A stretch of 64,000 bases of DNA, taken from positions 124,001 through 188,000 of the forward strand of contig NZ_JAIVMG010000006.1 of assembly GCF_020177335.1 (NCBI RefSeq), given 5' to 3'. The translations under genes were made by a program, and so were the position numbers. The notes below the pieces were generated by a model. That model saw only the letters and a program-made list of their open reading frames with translations, was not told the origin of the DNA and did not search any database. This DNA is from Stappia indica (GTDB taxonomy: Bacteria; Pseudomonadota; Alphaproteobacteria; Rhizobiales; Stappiaceae). This document shows, piece after piece, positions 34,539-43,854 of this stretch. Positions within the stretch are counted from its first letter, which is position 1. Each line of letters begins with the position of its first letter.

Positions 34539-35559
34539 GCCCCTCGTATCCGCCGCAACCCCACACACGCCGGCCCAGAGCGGCGGTTCGCTCCGGGCCA
34601 CACGGGACCGTTTCGCCATGTTGACATCGCAGCAGAATTTCCGTGCCTATGCCATGCTCGTCACCGGCGGGGTGTGTCTTGGCATGTCGCCGGTGGTGGT
34701 CAAGGCGCTGCCGATCTCCGCCGATCTGTCGGCGTTCTACCGGGTCGCCTTTTCCGCGCCGCTGTTCATGCTGTGGGCGCTTTGGGACCGGCCCAATGCT
34801 GCGCGCCGCGCCGAAGCGGGCGAGGGGGAGCCGGCGGCACCTGCGGCGGCAAAGCGCATGCTCTACATGCTCTACGGGCTGGCGGCGCTGCTGTTCGCGG
34901 CGGATCTGGTGGCCATGCATGTCGCCATTCGCCTGACCAATGCCTCAATCGCCACGCTCTTCACCAACTGCGCGCCGTTCTTCGTCGGGGTCTACGGTAT
35001 TCTCGGGCTCACCGACCGGCCGAAGCGCGCCTTCTGGCAGGCGTTGCCGGTGGCGCTCCTCGGCGCGACCCTGCTGGTCGGGGTGTCGGCCTTCACCTCC
35101 GGCGGCGATCTCTGGGGCGATGCCATCGCCTTGCTCGCCGGGGCCTTCTACGCCGCCTATCTGGTGACCGTCCGGCAATTGAAGCTGGCAGGGGCTTCCT
35201 CCGTCTCGATCATGGTGATCGTCACCGCCGGCAGCGCCCTGTGCCTTCTGCCGCTGGTATTCCTCGGCGGCGGTTTCGTCTCCGCCTCCCTGTCGACCTG
35301 GGGGCTGATCGCCGTTCTGGTGCTGATCGGGCAGGTGGCGGGGCAGGGGCTGGTGACCGGGGCGCTGAAGCATTTGCCGGTGACCTCCAGTTCCATCGTG
35401 CTCCTGATCCAGCCGGTGGTGGCGGCGCCGCTGTCGTGGGTCTTCCTGTCGGAGACCCTGAGCCTTTTACAGATCACCGGCATGGGGCTGGTGCTGTTCT
35501 CCATCGCCGTGGTGGTGCGGCCGCAGCGGCGCGAGGTGGCGGCGGAGGCGGCCGGCTAG
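34531..35559 (+). CDS. EamA/DMT-family transporter
   Basis: The 342-residue membrane protein has about ten hydrophobic segments in two EamA repeats: VTGGVCLGMSPVVVKAL near residue 45 and DLWGDAIALLAGAFYAAYLV near residue 195. It also has the C-terminal VVAAPLSWVFLSETLS. Members export small metabolites or amino acids. It overlaps the thioesterase stop by eight bases, so it belongs to the locus and is a candidate exporter. The first 30 or so residues are hydrophilic and a start near residue 30 (MLTSQQNFRAY) is possible. Confidence 0.85.
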   Translation: MSEPLVSAATPHTPAQSGGSLRATRDRFAMLTSQQNFRAYAMLVTGGVCLGMSPVVVKALPISADLSAFYRVAFSAPLFMLWALWDRPNAARRAEAGEGEPAAPAAAKRMLYMLYGLAALLFAADLVAMHVAIRLTNASIATLFTNCAPFFVGVYGILGLTDRPKRAFWQALPVALLGATLLVGVSAFTSGGDLWGDAIALLAGAFYAAYLVTVRQLKLAGASSVSIMVIVTAGSALCLLPLVFLGGGFVSASLSTWGLIAVLVLIGQVAGQGLVTGALKHLPVTSSSIVLLIQPVVAAPLSWVFLSETLSLLQITGMGLVLFSIAVVVRPQRREVAAEAAG

Positions 35560-35772
35560 CGCTGCTCCGCCGCACCGGGGCGCAAGCCGCTTCCCGTCTG
35601 CTGCGCCGACAGGATCCCCGCTTTTCATCTTCCGACAAAGGTCCTCGGGCCCGGTGTGCAGTGCATTCCGGGTCGGGAGACCCGACTGCGAAAACAAGAC
35701 CGCACAAGAACGGCGGCCTCCAGGGACGGCCTGGCGCGCTCTGCGCGGGGCTTGGCAAGGAAAGGGAAGGAA

Positions 35773-37095
35773 ATGACCAAGCTGATCATCGGAAATGTCG
35801 ACAATGAGCATCAGGTGGCGGATGTGTCGCGCTATACGCGACAGGAACAGTCCGAGATCATCCTGTGCAATCAGCGGATGCTGTGGATGGCCCGACCGGG
35901 CGACGTGGTGGTTCTGCCGACCGCGCCGGAGCCGGAGATCGTTGCCTATTGGGCGAAGCTCAACGGCTGCGCGACTTCCGACATCACGCTGCTGGCGCCG
36001 CGCACGGACGGCCCTTGCGCCTTTCTGCGGCAGGAGGAATTGTTCGCTCCCGGTTTCGTCGCCGAATGCCGAGCGGTCATCGCCGCGCTGCCGGAAGATC
36101 GGCGGCCGCGCGAATTGCTCGCCTATTTTCCCGACAACTACATGGCGGAATTCGCCCGCGAGATCGGTGTTGAGGTCGCCGACCGGTTCTACGGCGAGGG
36201 TGGGGCGACGCTGCTGAACCAGAAAACTGCCTTCCGCAAGATCGCCGCCGGTCTTGGCGTGCCGATTCCCGAAGGGGCGATCAGCGACAACGCGGCGGAT
36301 CTGCGCCGGGCGATCCTGCGCATGGTCGAGGCCGGAAAGGACTTCATCATCAAGCTCGACCGGCATTCCGGCGGTTTCGGCAATCTCATCGTCCATGGAC
36401 CGCGCACCTCGGGGCGCAGCCAGGGCTCTTCCTCGGTGCAGCGCTACGATACGGTCGAGGAGGGGCGTGCCTTGTGCGAGCGGATCGTGCCGCGCGTCAC
36501 CGAAGCGGCAGTGGTCGAGGAATACCTGCCGACCGAGACGGTGCTTTACAGCGAATATCTGATCGAGGGGCCAGGCCGTTTCCGTCACCTCAACGATGGC
36601 ACCATGGACATGGAGCCCTTGTGGGTCGGCTTCGAGATCCCCGGCAGCTATGCGTTGCACCACCGGACCCTGTTTCTCGACCACAGTGCCCGCATCGTCG
36701 CGGCGGTGTCGCAACTGGGCTATCGCGGCTACATCAACATCGACGGTCTGGTGGCCAATGGCAGTTGCCACGTCAACGAGATCAACGGTCGCTGCGGCGG
36801 CTGCACCCATATCTTCGAGATCGCCCGACGCCAGTTCGGCGACCGGGTGCTCGGGGCCAAGCATATCAAGAGCTACAATCACGGGATTTGCCGCGAGCGA
36901 GGGCAGTTGGTGGCGACCCTCGCGGCGCACGGGCTGTTGTTCGAGCCGGGCAAGGAGAGCGGGGTGATCCCGTTCAACGTCGACTACGATCTGGAAAATG
37001 CCTTCGAATACATGACGGTGGCCAACTCGCCAGAGGAGGCGCGACGGCTCAGCGAACGCACGCTTGCCGCGTTCCGCGCGCAGATGGTCGCCTGA
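35773..37095 (+). CDS. ATP-grasp ligase, possible peptide/amide ligase
   Basis: The 440-residue protein has ATP-grasp features: NQKTAFRKIAAGLGVPIPEG (about residues 149-168) and DFIIKLDRHSGGFGN with Lys194 and a glycine-rich loop. VVEEYLPTE and the metal/ATP segment INIDGLV (Asp324) to HVNEINGRCGG (Glu336, Asn338, Arg340) follow. The N-terminal 140 residues (LIIGNVDNEHQVADV) resemble the pre-ATP-grasp domain of PGM1-like peptide ligases. The ATG at 35773 follows AAGGGAAGG. It probably forms an amide or ester between a carboxylate and an amino compound made in this locus (inference). Confidence 0.75.
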   Translation: MTKLIIGNVDNEHQVADVSRYTRQEQSEIILCNQRMLWMARPGDVVVLPTAPEPEIVAYWAKLNGCATSDITLLAPRTDGPCAFLRQEELFAPGFVAECRAVIAALPEDRRPRELLAYFPDNYMAEFAREIGVEVADRFYGEGGATLLNQKTAFRKIAAGLGVPIPEGAISDNAADLRRAILRMVEAGKDFIIKLDRHSGGFGNLIVHGPRTSGRSQGSSSVQRYDTVEEGRALCERIVPRVTEAAVVEEYLPTETVLYSEYLIEGPGRFRHLNDGTMDMEPLWVGFEIPGSYALHHRTLFLDHSARIVAAVSQLGYRGYINIDGLVANGSCHVNEINGRCGGCTHIFEIARRQFGDRVLGAKHIKSYNHGICRERGQLVATLAAHGLLFEPGKESGVIPFNVDYDLENAFEYMTVANSPEEARRLSERTLAAFRAQMVA

Positions 37096-37185
37096 TCGGC
37101 GGGCAGTGCAAGGAGTGACCCGGGGCGGCGGCGTTGGCCGCTGCCGCCCCTGTCGAAACCGTCGAAGGGGTGAGGAGACGGCGCG

Positions 37186-38406
37186 ATGAGCAAGGCAGGA
37201 GCAAGTGTCGCGGAAGGCAGGGCTTCGGCGAGGAAACGGCGGGTCACATTGCCAGCGGCGCTGTGGCGGCTGGTGGCGGTGCAGACCCTGATGAACGGCT
37301 CGCATTTCATGGCCATGCCGCTGTTGGCGGTGTTTTGCAGTGAGGTGCTGAAGCTTCCGGTGGTGGCGGTGGGCAGCGTTCTGGCGGTCTATTTCATCGC
37401 CGCGCGGGTGATGCCGGTGGTGGTCGCGCCGCTGGTCGACCGGTTCGGGCTGTGGCCGGCGGTGACCACCGGCCTCATGTTGCGGGGCGCCGGTTTTCTC
37501 GGTCTCTATCTGGCGGCGGGGCAGCGGGACGCGGTGCTGATGGCGGCGGCGCTCGGTCTGGGAACGGCGATCTACGAGGCGGGCGCCTATGGGGTGATCG
37601 GCGCGCAGGCACAGGCCGAGCGCGAGCGGCTGATCGTCACCAATGCGCAAGGGCTGAACCTTGGCTGTGTGTTCGGGCCGCTCGCCGGGGCCGGACTGGC
37701 GATGATTGACATCGCCTTGCCGCTGCTGCTCAGCGGCCTGCTCTTTCTGGCACTGGCCTGCGGCACGCTGCTGGAGCGCGCCGAGGTGCTGCGTGCGCAT
37801 CGGCCGCAAGCGGTGCGCGACAGTCTTGGCTCGGTTCTCGGCGACAAGCCGTTCCTGGTGCTGTGCCTTGCATTGGTGCCGTGGTGGGCGCTGTTTGCCC
37901 AGCTGTTCGCGGCGTTTCCCATCGAGGCGACCGCGCGCGGAGGTTCGGCCAGTTGGGCCGGATCGGTGCTCGTCGTCAATGGCGCGATCGGCTTTCTGGT
38001 GCTGTTTGTCGTGCCGGCGCTGATCCGCTATCTCGGCACTCTTGGTCTCTTGTTTGCCGCCGCCGCTGTTGGCGGGCTCGCCATTGCCTCGGTCGGGTTC
38101 ACGCCGGGGCTGTGGCCGCTGCTGGTGCTGGTGGGGCTGTTCTCGGCGGCGGAGATCGCGATTCTCGCGGCGGCGGAGATCCTGGTCGGGCGGCACGCCG
38201 GCGGGCGGGCGGTGGCGACGTTTTTCGCCGTCTTCAACATGAGCTGGGGCGTTGGCGGAGCCATTGGCGGCGCGGTGGGGCCGTGGATCGCCTCAATGCC
38301 GACCGGCGGCGCGGCCTGGGCGGCGCTGGGCGCCTCGGCGCTGCTGACCCTTGCCGGCTTTGCTCTTTACCTATGGATGCGGCCGGTGGCCCTGGAGGAC
38401 GGCTGA
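37186..38406 (+). CDS. MFS transporter
   Basis: The 406-residue membrane protein has about twelve hydrophobic segments. FIAARVMPVVVAPLVDRFGL (about residue 70) corresponds to the MFS loop 2-3 motif, and NMSWGVGGAIGGAVGPWIA lies in the C-terminal half. Its position after the ATP-grasp gene on the same strand suggests that it exports the product. It is followed by the convergent IclR gene. Confidence 0.86.
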   Translation: MSKAGASVAEGRASARKRRVTLPAALWRLVAVQTLMNGSHFMAMPLLAVFCSEVLKLPVVAVGSVLAVYFIAARVMPVVVAPLVDRFGLWPAVTTGLMLRGAGFLGLYLAAGQRDAVLMAAALGLGTAIYEAGAYGVIGAQAQAERERLIVTNAQGLNLGCVFGPLAGAGLAMIDIALPLLLSGLLFLALACGTLLERAEVLRAHRPQAVRDSLGSVLGDKPFLVLCLALVPWWALFAQLFAAFPIEATARGGSASWAGSVLVVNGAIGFLVLFVVPALIRYLGTLGLLFAAAAVGGLAIASVGFTPGLWPLLVLVGLFSAAEIAILAAAEILVGRHAGGRAVATFFAVFNMSWGVGGAIGGAVGPWIASMPTGGAAWAALGASALLTLAGFALYLWMRPVALEDG

Positions 38407-38434
38407 ACTCCGCGCCGGATGTCCGAAACGCTGG

Positions 38435-39214
38435 TCAGCGCAGGCTCGGCGTGATGCTGTTGGCGGTGTCGAGCAGGAAGGGCACGATGTCCTTCTCAAC
38501 CTTCTCCCGGGTCCAGTGATAGGCGGAGACCGAGCAATGCACGGCCGCAACCGGCCGGCCATCCGCGCCGATGATCGGTGCGGCAACGCCGATTTCCTTG
38601 AGAATCAGCTCATTGCGGGAAAATGAGTAGCCCAGATGCGCCGCTTCCTCGACAAGCTCGGCGATCTTGTCGCGATCCTGGGTCGTCTCCGGGGTGAAGC
38701 GGGCCAAGGGCCAGTTTTCGATGCAGGCGCGGCGCTCGGCTTCCGGCAGCATCGCCAGGATCGCCCGGCCCCCCGAGGTGTTGAGCGCGGGAACCCGGCG
38801 GCCGACCAGCGTGGCGGCAAAGGTGGTCCGCTGGCAGGGGATTCGCGCAACATAGACAATGTCGGAGCCGGACAGTTCCGCCATGTTGATCGTCTCGCCA
38901 AGGCGTCCGGACAGCTCGATCAGCTTGGGCATCGCCAGCTGCACCACCGGGTCGGACCAGAGGTAGGCATAGGCCATTTCCGCGAATTTATGCGAGGGGC
39001 GAAAGCGCCGGGTCGCTTCATCCTTCATCAGATAGCCGGTCTGATAGAGGGTGTTGGCAAACCGCTGGGTCGCGCTCTTGTCGAGGCCGGTGCGCTTTGC
39101 CAGTTCACTTAATCCAAGGCTCTGATGCTCCTCGTCAAAAGCTTCCAGAAGCCGGAGGCCCTTGGCCAACGAATTGACAAATAACGTATCCTGCTTCCGA
39201 TCCGCCATGGTCAT
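38435..39214 (-). CDS. IclR-family transcriptional regulator
   Basis: The 259-residue regulator has the IclR winged helix (LFVNSLAKGLRLLEAF, LGLSELAKRTGLDKSATQRF) and an effector domain with LPEAERRACIENWPLARFTP and AVHCSVSAYHWTREK. It is divergent from the dpp-type operon. A perfect inverted repeat in the shared 166-base gap is its probable operator, so it likely controls peptide uptake genes. Confidence 0.9.
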   Translation of the reverse strand: MTMADRKQDTLFVNSLAKGLRLLEAFDEEHQSLGLSELAKRTGLDKSATQRFANTLYQTGYLMKDEATRRFRPSHKFAEMAYAYLWSDPVVQLAMPKLIELSGRLGETINMAELSGSDIVYVARIPCQRTTFAATLVGRRVPALNTSGGRAILAMLPEAERRACIENWPLARFTPETTQDRDKIAELVEEAAHLGYSFSRNELILKEIGVAAPIIGADGRPVAAVHCSVSAYHWTREKVEKDIVPFLLDTANSITPSLR

Positions 39215-39258
39215 CGGGCCTCTCCCCTACGTCGAGCTGTTTTTCTACCTGACGGCTC

Positions 39259-39327
39259 TTGACGAGTTTGTCCGAAGTAAGGTGATATACCATTATCAAA
39301 TACATTGTATCGAAATATGATACAATG
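39259..39327. promoter_or_regulatory. dpp-type operon promoter region with perfect inverted repeat (candidate IclR operator)
   Basis: CATTGTATC (39303-39311) and GATACAATG (39319-39327) are perfect inverted 9-base arms with seven bases between. Just upstream, TTGACG (39259-39264) and TGATAT (39283-39288) with an 18-base spacer form a rightward promoter candidate. The repeat would then lie immediately downstream of the -10, a place suited to repression. The stretch is clearly AT-richer than its neighbours. Confidence 0.65.
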
Positions 39328-39380
39328 AAAATGATTTCGCCGGCGTACGGGAGCGCCGTGCCAGCCCATGTGGAGGATCC

Positions 39381-40895
39381 ATGAAGTCTCTTTCCCTGAA
39401 ATGCGGCGTTGCCGCTCTTGCGTTGATGGTCGCGGGTGCGGCTCATGCGGGCAAGTCGGACGACACGCTGAATGTCGCCTTCACCAAGGAGCTGGAAAAC
39501 GTCGACAGCTACTTCAACTCCTCGCGTGAGGGTGTGGTGTTGCAGCGTGCGGTCTGGGACGGGCTCGTCTACCGCGATCCGGTGACCAACGAGTACAAGG
39601 GCAACCTGGCCACGTCCTGGGAGTGGATCGACGACCTGACGCTGGAGTTCAAGCTGCGCGAGGGCGTCAAGTTCCACAATGGCGAGGAATTCGACGCCGA
39701 CGATGTGGTCTACACCGTCAACTACGTCGCCGACGAAAAGAATGGCGCGAAGACCCAGCGCAACGTCAACTGGATGAAGTCGGCGGAGAAGGTCGACAAG
39801 TACACCGTGCGGATTTCGCTCAAGAAGCCGTTCCCGGCGGCGATCGAGTTCCTGTCCGGTCCGGTGTCCATCTATCCGAACGAGTATTATGCCGAGGCCG
39901 GCCCGACGGGCATGGGCCTGAAGCCGGTGGGCACCGGTCCCTACAAGGTGACCGAGGTGGAACCGGGCAAGCATTTCGTGCTGGAGAAGTACGAGGGCTA
40001 TCACGACAGCCCGAAGGGCCAGCCGAAGGTCGGCAAGATCGACATTCGCACGATCCCCGATGTCAACACCCAGATGGCGGAGCTGTTCAGCGGCTCGCTC
40101 GATCTGATCTGGCAGGTTCCGGCCGACCAGGCGGGCAAGCTTGGGGCGATGGAGCAGTTCACCGTCGCCAATGAAAGCACCATGCGCATCGGCTACCTGA
40201 CGCTGGATGCGGCGGGTCGGACCGGTGAGAAAAACCCCTTCACCGACGTGCGCGTGCGCCGGGCCGTTGCCCATGCCGTCAACCGGGAAGCGCTGGTCGC
40301 GGCTCTCCTGAAGGGCAAGTCGAAGGTCATCAGCACCGCCTGTTTCCCCAGCCAGTTCGGCTGCTTCCAGGACGTTGCAAACTATGAATACGACCCGGAA
40401 AAGGCCAAGGCGCTGCTCGCCGAGGCCGGCTATCCGGACGGCTTCGAGACGGATTACTACGCCTATCGGGACCGTGAGTATGCCGAGGCGATCTCCAGCT
40501 TCCTGAACGCGGTCGGCATCAAGACCAACTTCCACATGCTGCAGTACTCGGCCCTGCGCGAGTTGCGGATGAAGGGCGGCACGCCGGTCTCGTTCCAGAC
40601 CTGGGGCTCCTACTCCATCAACGACGCCTCGGCGATCACCAGCCAGTTCTTCAAGTTCGGCTCGCTGGATGATTCCCGCGACGAGGAGGTGCGCGACTGG
40701 CTCGACGTGGCCGACAGCGCCACCGATCCGGAGAAGCGCAAGGAGTACTACGCCAAGGCCCTGACCAAGATCGCGGATCAGGCCTATTGGGTGCCGATGT
40801 TCTCCTACAACACCAACTACGTGTTCACCAACGAGGTGTCCTACACCCCGACGCCGGACGAGGTCCTGCGTTTCGTGGACATGTCCTGGAACTAG
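39381..40895 (+). CDS. Peptide-type ABC transporter binding protein (DppA/OppA family)
   Basis: The 504-residue secreted protein has a signal peptide ending AGAAHAG. SBP family 5 features follow: VVLQRAVWDGLVYRD, FKLREGVKFHNGEEFDADDV near residue 95, and VRRAVAHAVNREALV. It is the first gene of a peptide/oligopeptide type importer. The ATG at 39381 follows GGAGGATCC. A long hairpin lies directly after its stop codon. With gamma-glutamyltransferase and an M20 peptidase downstream, small (perhaps gamma-glutamyl) peptides are plausible ligands. Confidence 0.9.
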   Translation: MKSLSLKCGVAALALMVAGAAHAGKSDDTLNVAFTKELENVDSYFNSSREGVVLQRAVWDGLVYRDPVTNEYKGNLATSWEWIDDLTLEFKLREGVKFHNGEEFDADDVVYTVNYVADEKNGAKTQRNVNWMKSAEKVDKYTVRISLKKPFPAAIEFLSGPVSIYPNEYYAEAGPTGMGLKPVGTGPYKVTEVEPGKHFVLEKYEGYHDSPKGQPKVGKIDIRTIPDVNTQMAELFSGSLDLIWQVPADQAGKLGAMEQFTVANESTMRIGYLTLDAAGRTGEKNPFTDVRVRRAVAHAVNREALVAALLKGKSKVISTACFPSQFGCFQDVANYEYDPEKAKALLAEAGYPDGFETDYYAYRDREYAEAISSFLNAVGIKTNFHMLQYSALRELRMKGGTPVSFQTWGSYSINDASAITSQFFKFGSLDDSRDEEVRDWLDVADSATDPEKRKEYYAKALTKIADQAYWVPMFSYNTNYVFTNEVSYTPTPDEVLRFVDMSWN

Positions 40896-40909
40896 GCTGA
40901 ACGGTTCTT

Positions 40910-40942
40910 CCGGCCGGGACCTGAAAGAAAGGTTCCGGCCGG
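40910..40942 (+). promoter_or_regulatory. Strong intercistronic hairpin between binding-protein and permease genes
   Basis: CCGGCCGGGACCT (40910-40922) pairs with AGGTTCCGGCCGG (40930-40942) over 13 positions with one G-U pair, and has a seven-base GAAAGAA loop. No U-tract follows. The position, 14 bases after the stop codon, suits differential expression of the binding protein over the membrane parts. Confidence 0.65.
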
Positions 40943-40999
40943 TCGTCGTTCCTGGCCACGGACGGCGCCGGCCCTGGGCTGGCCGGTGCGGCCGTTGGC

Positions 41000-41941
41000 G
41001 TGCCCAACCCGCGGGATACCCCCTTGCTAAACTTCATCCTGAAACGGCTCGGTCTTGCCGTGCTCGTCGCGCTGACCGTATCGGCGATCAGCTTCAGCCT
41101 GCTGTTCATGGCGGGTGATCCGGCCGCGGCGCTCGCCGGCGAACAGGCCACCGATGTCGATATCGAAGCCATCCGCCGGCTCTATGGTTTCGACCGGCCC
41201 ATGATCGTCCAGTACTGGGAATGGCTGTCGCGGGCGCTGCAGGGCGACTTCGGCGAAAGCTACTATTTCCGCCTGCCGGTCGCCGATCTGATCATGGAAC
41301 GGCTGTCGATCACCATGACGCTCGGCGTCTGCGGCATTTCCTTTGCGCTCTTGACGGCGGTGCCGCTGGGTGTGGTCGCCGCGATCCGTCCGAACTCGCT
41401 GATCGACCGTTTCGCGCTGTTCCTGTCGGTGATGGGGCAGGCGATGCCGAGCTTCTGGTTCGGCCTGATGATGATCGTCGTCTTCTCGATCCAGCTCAAC
41501 TGGCTGCCGCCTTCGGGCACCAAGACCTGGGTGCACTTCATCATGCCGACCATCGTGCTGGGCTATTACGCCATGCCGGCGATCATGCGGCTGACGCGCG
41601 CGGGCATGCTCGACGTGCTCGGCTCGGACTATATCCGGACCGCGCGGGCCAAGGGCGCGGGCGAGGGGCGGGTGCTGTTCAAGCATGCCCTGCGCAACGC
41701 GATCATCCCGGTGGTGTCGCTGGCGGCGGTGCAGATGGGCTTCATGCTCGGCGGTTCCATCGTGGTGGAATCGATCTTCGCCCTGCATGGGGCGGGGTAT
41801 CTGGCCTGGGAATCCATTGGCCGCAACGACCTGCCGACGGTGCAGGCGCTGATCCTGGTCTTCTCGATGTTCTACATCGTCTTCACATTCCTGTCGGACG
41901 TGCTGAATGCCTGGCTCGATCCGCGCATCAGGGTGGCTTGA
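41000..41941 (+). CDS. Peptide-type ABC transporter permease (DppB family)
   Basis: The 313-residue membrane protein has a DppB-type N-terminus (LNFILKRLGLAVLVALTVS) and the coupling segment YIRTARAKGAGEGRVLFKHA (about residue 215). A GTG at 41000 gives nine extra residues; a TTG at 41024 would give the more usual MLNFILKRLG start, and the choice is open. It is followed one base later by the DppC-type gene. Confidence 0.88.
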   Translation: MPNPRDTPLLNFILKRLGLAVLVALTVSAISFSLLFMAGDPAAALAGEQATDVDIEAIRRLYGFDRPMIVQYWEWLSRALQGDFGESYYFRLPVADLIMERLSITMTLGVCGISFALLTAVPLGVVAAIRPNSLIDRFALFLSVMGQAMPSFWFGLMMIVVFSIQLNWLPPSGTKTWVHFIMPTIVLGYYAMPAIMRLTRAGMLDVLGSDYIRTARAKGAGEGRVLFKHALRNAIIPVVSLAAVQMGFMLGGSIVVESIFALHGAGYLAWESIGRNDLPTVQALILVFSMFYIVFTFLSDVLNAWLDPRIRVA

Positions 41942-41942
41942 G

Positions 41943-42839
41943 ATGACGCGCACAGCCGATACCCTCCTGGAGGAGATCCAGGGCCCGACACCCGGCCAGA
42001 TGCTGCGCAAGCGCGTCTTCGGTCATCAGGGACTTCTGTTCGGCGTGGCCGTTCTCGGCCTGCTGCTGCTGGTGGCGATCTTCGCCCCGCTGCTGGCGCC
42101 GCATGACCCCTACGCCCAGGACCTGCTCGCCCGGATGCAGCCGCCGGTGTTTCTCGGCGGCAGCTGGGAGCATCCGCTGGGCACCGACCATCTTGGCCGT
42201 GACTATCTTTCGCGGCTGATCTACGGGGCGCGGATCTCGCTGCTGATCGGCGGCTTCGCGGCCCTGATCTCCGGCCTGATCGGCACGGCGATGGGCGTTG
42301 CCGCCGGCTATTTCGGCGGCCGGGTCGACATGGCGGTGACCTTCCTCATCAATGTGCGGCTGGCCATGCCGGTGGTGCTGGTGGCGCTCGCCATCGTCGC
42401 CGTGTTCGGCGGCTCGCTGCAGGTGGTGATCCTGGTGCTCGGCTTCCTGCTGTGGGACCGGTTCGCCGTGGTGATGCGCTCTTCCACGCTGCAGGTGCGC
42501 TCGCGCGAATACGTCACCGCCGCGCAGGCGATTGGCTGTTCGACCTCGCGGGTGATCCTCAGCGAGATCATGCCGAACATCGTCAACAACCTGATCGTCG
42601 TCGTCACGCTGGAGATGGCCCACGCGATCCTGCTGGAAGCGGCGCTGTCGTTCCTCGGGCTGGGCGTCCAGCCGCCGACGCCCTCCTGGGGCCTGATGGT
42701 CTCGGAAGGCAAGCAGATGATGCTGTTCGAGCCCTGGCTGGTGGCCATTCCCGGCATCACCCTGTTCGTCCTGGTGCTGGCGATCAACCTGCTCGGCGAC
42801 GGGCTGCGCGATGTCACCGCTCCCGAAAACCGCAGCTAA
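41943..42839 (+). CDS. Peptide-type ABC transporter permease (DppC family)
   Basis: The 298-residue membrane protein has DppC hallmarks: LLAPHDPYAQDLLARM near residue 55, GTDHLGRDYLSRLIYGARIS and the coupling loop YVTAAQAIGCSTSRVILSEI. The C-terminal FLGLGVQPPTPSWGLMVSEG is also typical. The ATG at 41943 directly follows the DppB-type stop. It pairs with the preceding permease. Confidence 0.9.
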   Translation: MTRTADTLLEEIQGPTPGQMLRKRVFGHQGLLFGVAVLGLLLLVAIFAPLLAPHDPYAQDLLARMQPPVFLGGSWEHPLGTDHLGRDYLSRLIYGARISLLIGGFAALISGLIGTAMGVAAGYFGGRVDMAVTFLINVRLAMPVVLVALAIVAVFGGSLQVVILVLGFLLWDRFAVVMRSSTLQVRSREYVTAAQAIGCSTSRVILSEIMPNIVNNLIVVVTLEMAHAILLEAALSFLGLGVQPPTPSWGLMVSEGKQMMLFEPWLVAIPGITLFVLVLAINLLGDGLRDVTAPENRS

Positions 42840-42852
42840 GGAGGAAAGCCCC

Positions 42853-43854
42853 ATGAGTGAGCCTGTCCTCAGTGTCCGCAACCTGCGTCTCGACATCCCC
42901 ATCGGAGCGGGCACGCTGCACGCGGTGCGCGGCATCGACTTCGATCTGGACCGCGGCGAAACCCTGTGCATCGTCGGCGAAAGCGGGTCGGGCAAGTCCC
43001 TGACCTCGCTGGCGATCATGGATCTGCTCGGCAAGCGCATCGAGCGCAAGGCCGACAAGCTGGTGTTCGACGGCACCGACCTGACCAAGGCTGGCGCCAG
43101 GAAGATGCGGGCGCTGCGCGGCGACCGCATGGCGATGATCTTCCAGGAGCCGATGACCTCGCTGAACCCGGCCTACACCATCGGCGATCAGTTGATGGAA
43201 GCCTTGCTGCTGCATCGCAAGGTCGGCAAGGCGGAGGCGCGCCGGCGCGCGGTGGAGCTTCTGGAGAAGGTCGGCATCACCGGTGCGGAGCGGCGGCTGT
43301 CGCAATATCCGCACCAGCTCTCCGGCGGCCTGCGCCAGCGGGTGATGATCGCCATGGCGCTGATGTGCGAGCCGGAACTGATCATCGCCGACGAGCCGAC
43401 CACCGCGCTCGACGTGACCATTCAGGCGCAGATCCTGCGGCTCCTGGTCGATCTCACCCGGGAAATGAACGTGGCGATGATCCTGATCACCCACGATCTC
43501 GGTGTGGTGGCCCGCGTCGCCGACAAGGTGGCGGTGATGTATGCGGGCGAGCTGGTGGAGGCCGGTACGGCGAAGAAGGTGTTCGACGCGCCGATGCATC
43601 CCTACACCCGCGGCCTGCTGCGCTGCATTCCGGTGCCTGGCAAGACCGAGCGCGGATCGGAACTGGGGTCGATCCCCGGTATCGTTCCCTCGCTGGTCGG
43701 CGAGGTCAGTGGCTGCGTCTTCCGCACCCGCTGCGAGGAGGCGACCGAGGCGTGCCGTGGCGAAATCCCCTTCCGGGAAAGCGCCGACGGCCGTCACAAT
43801 TTCCGCTGCGTGCATGAAGCCGGCCGCCGGGCCGGTGTGGAGGAGCCGGCATGA
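42853..43854 (+). CDS. Peptide-type ABC transporter ATPase (DppD family)
   Basis: The 333-residue ATPase has Walker [14 protein letters not shown], signature [13 protein letters not shown] and Walker [15 protein letters not shown]. The oligopeptide-transporter C-terminal extension has the Cys-containing [17 protein letters not shown] motif. The ATG at 42853 follows AAGGAGGAAAG. The stop overlaps the next gene in ATGA. Confidence 0.9.
   Translation: MSEPVLSVRNLRLDIPIGAGTLHAVRGIDFDLDRGETLCIVGESGSGKSLTSLAIMDLLGKRIERKADKLVFDGTDLTKAGARKMRALRGDRMAMIFQEPMTSLNPAYTIGDQLMEALLLHRKVGKAEARRRAVELLEKVGITGAERRLSQYPHQLSGGLRQRVMIAMALMCEPELIIADEPTTALDVTIQAQILRLLVDLTREMNVAMILITHDLGVVARVADKVAVMYAGELVEAGTAKKVFDAPMHPYTRGLLRCIPVPGKTERGSELGSIPGIVPSLVGEVSGCVFRTRCEEATEACRGEIPFRESADGRHNFRCVHEAGRRAGVEEPA

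Noticed and set aside
35467-38196. Leftward open frame of about 900 codons across the ATP-grasp and MFS genes
   Set aside because: It spans two genes and their gap on the opposite strand, has no family signature and is extremely rich in Arg, Gln and His.
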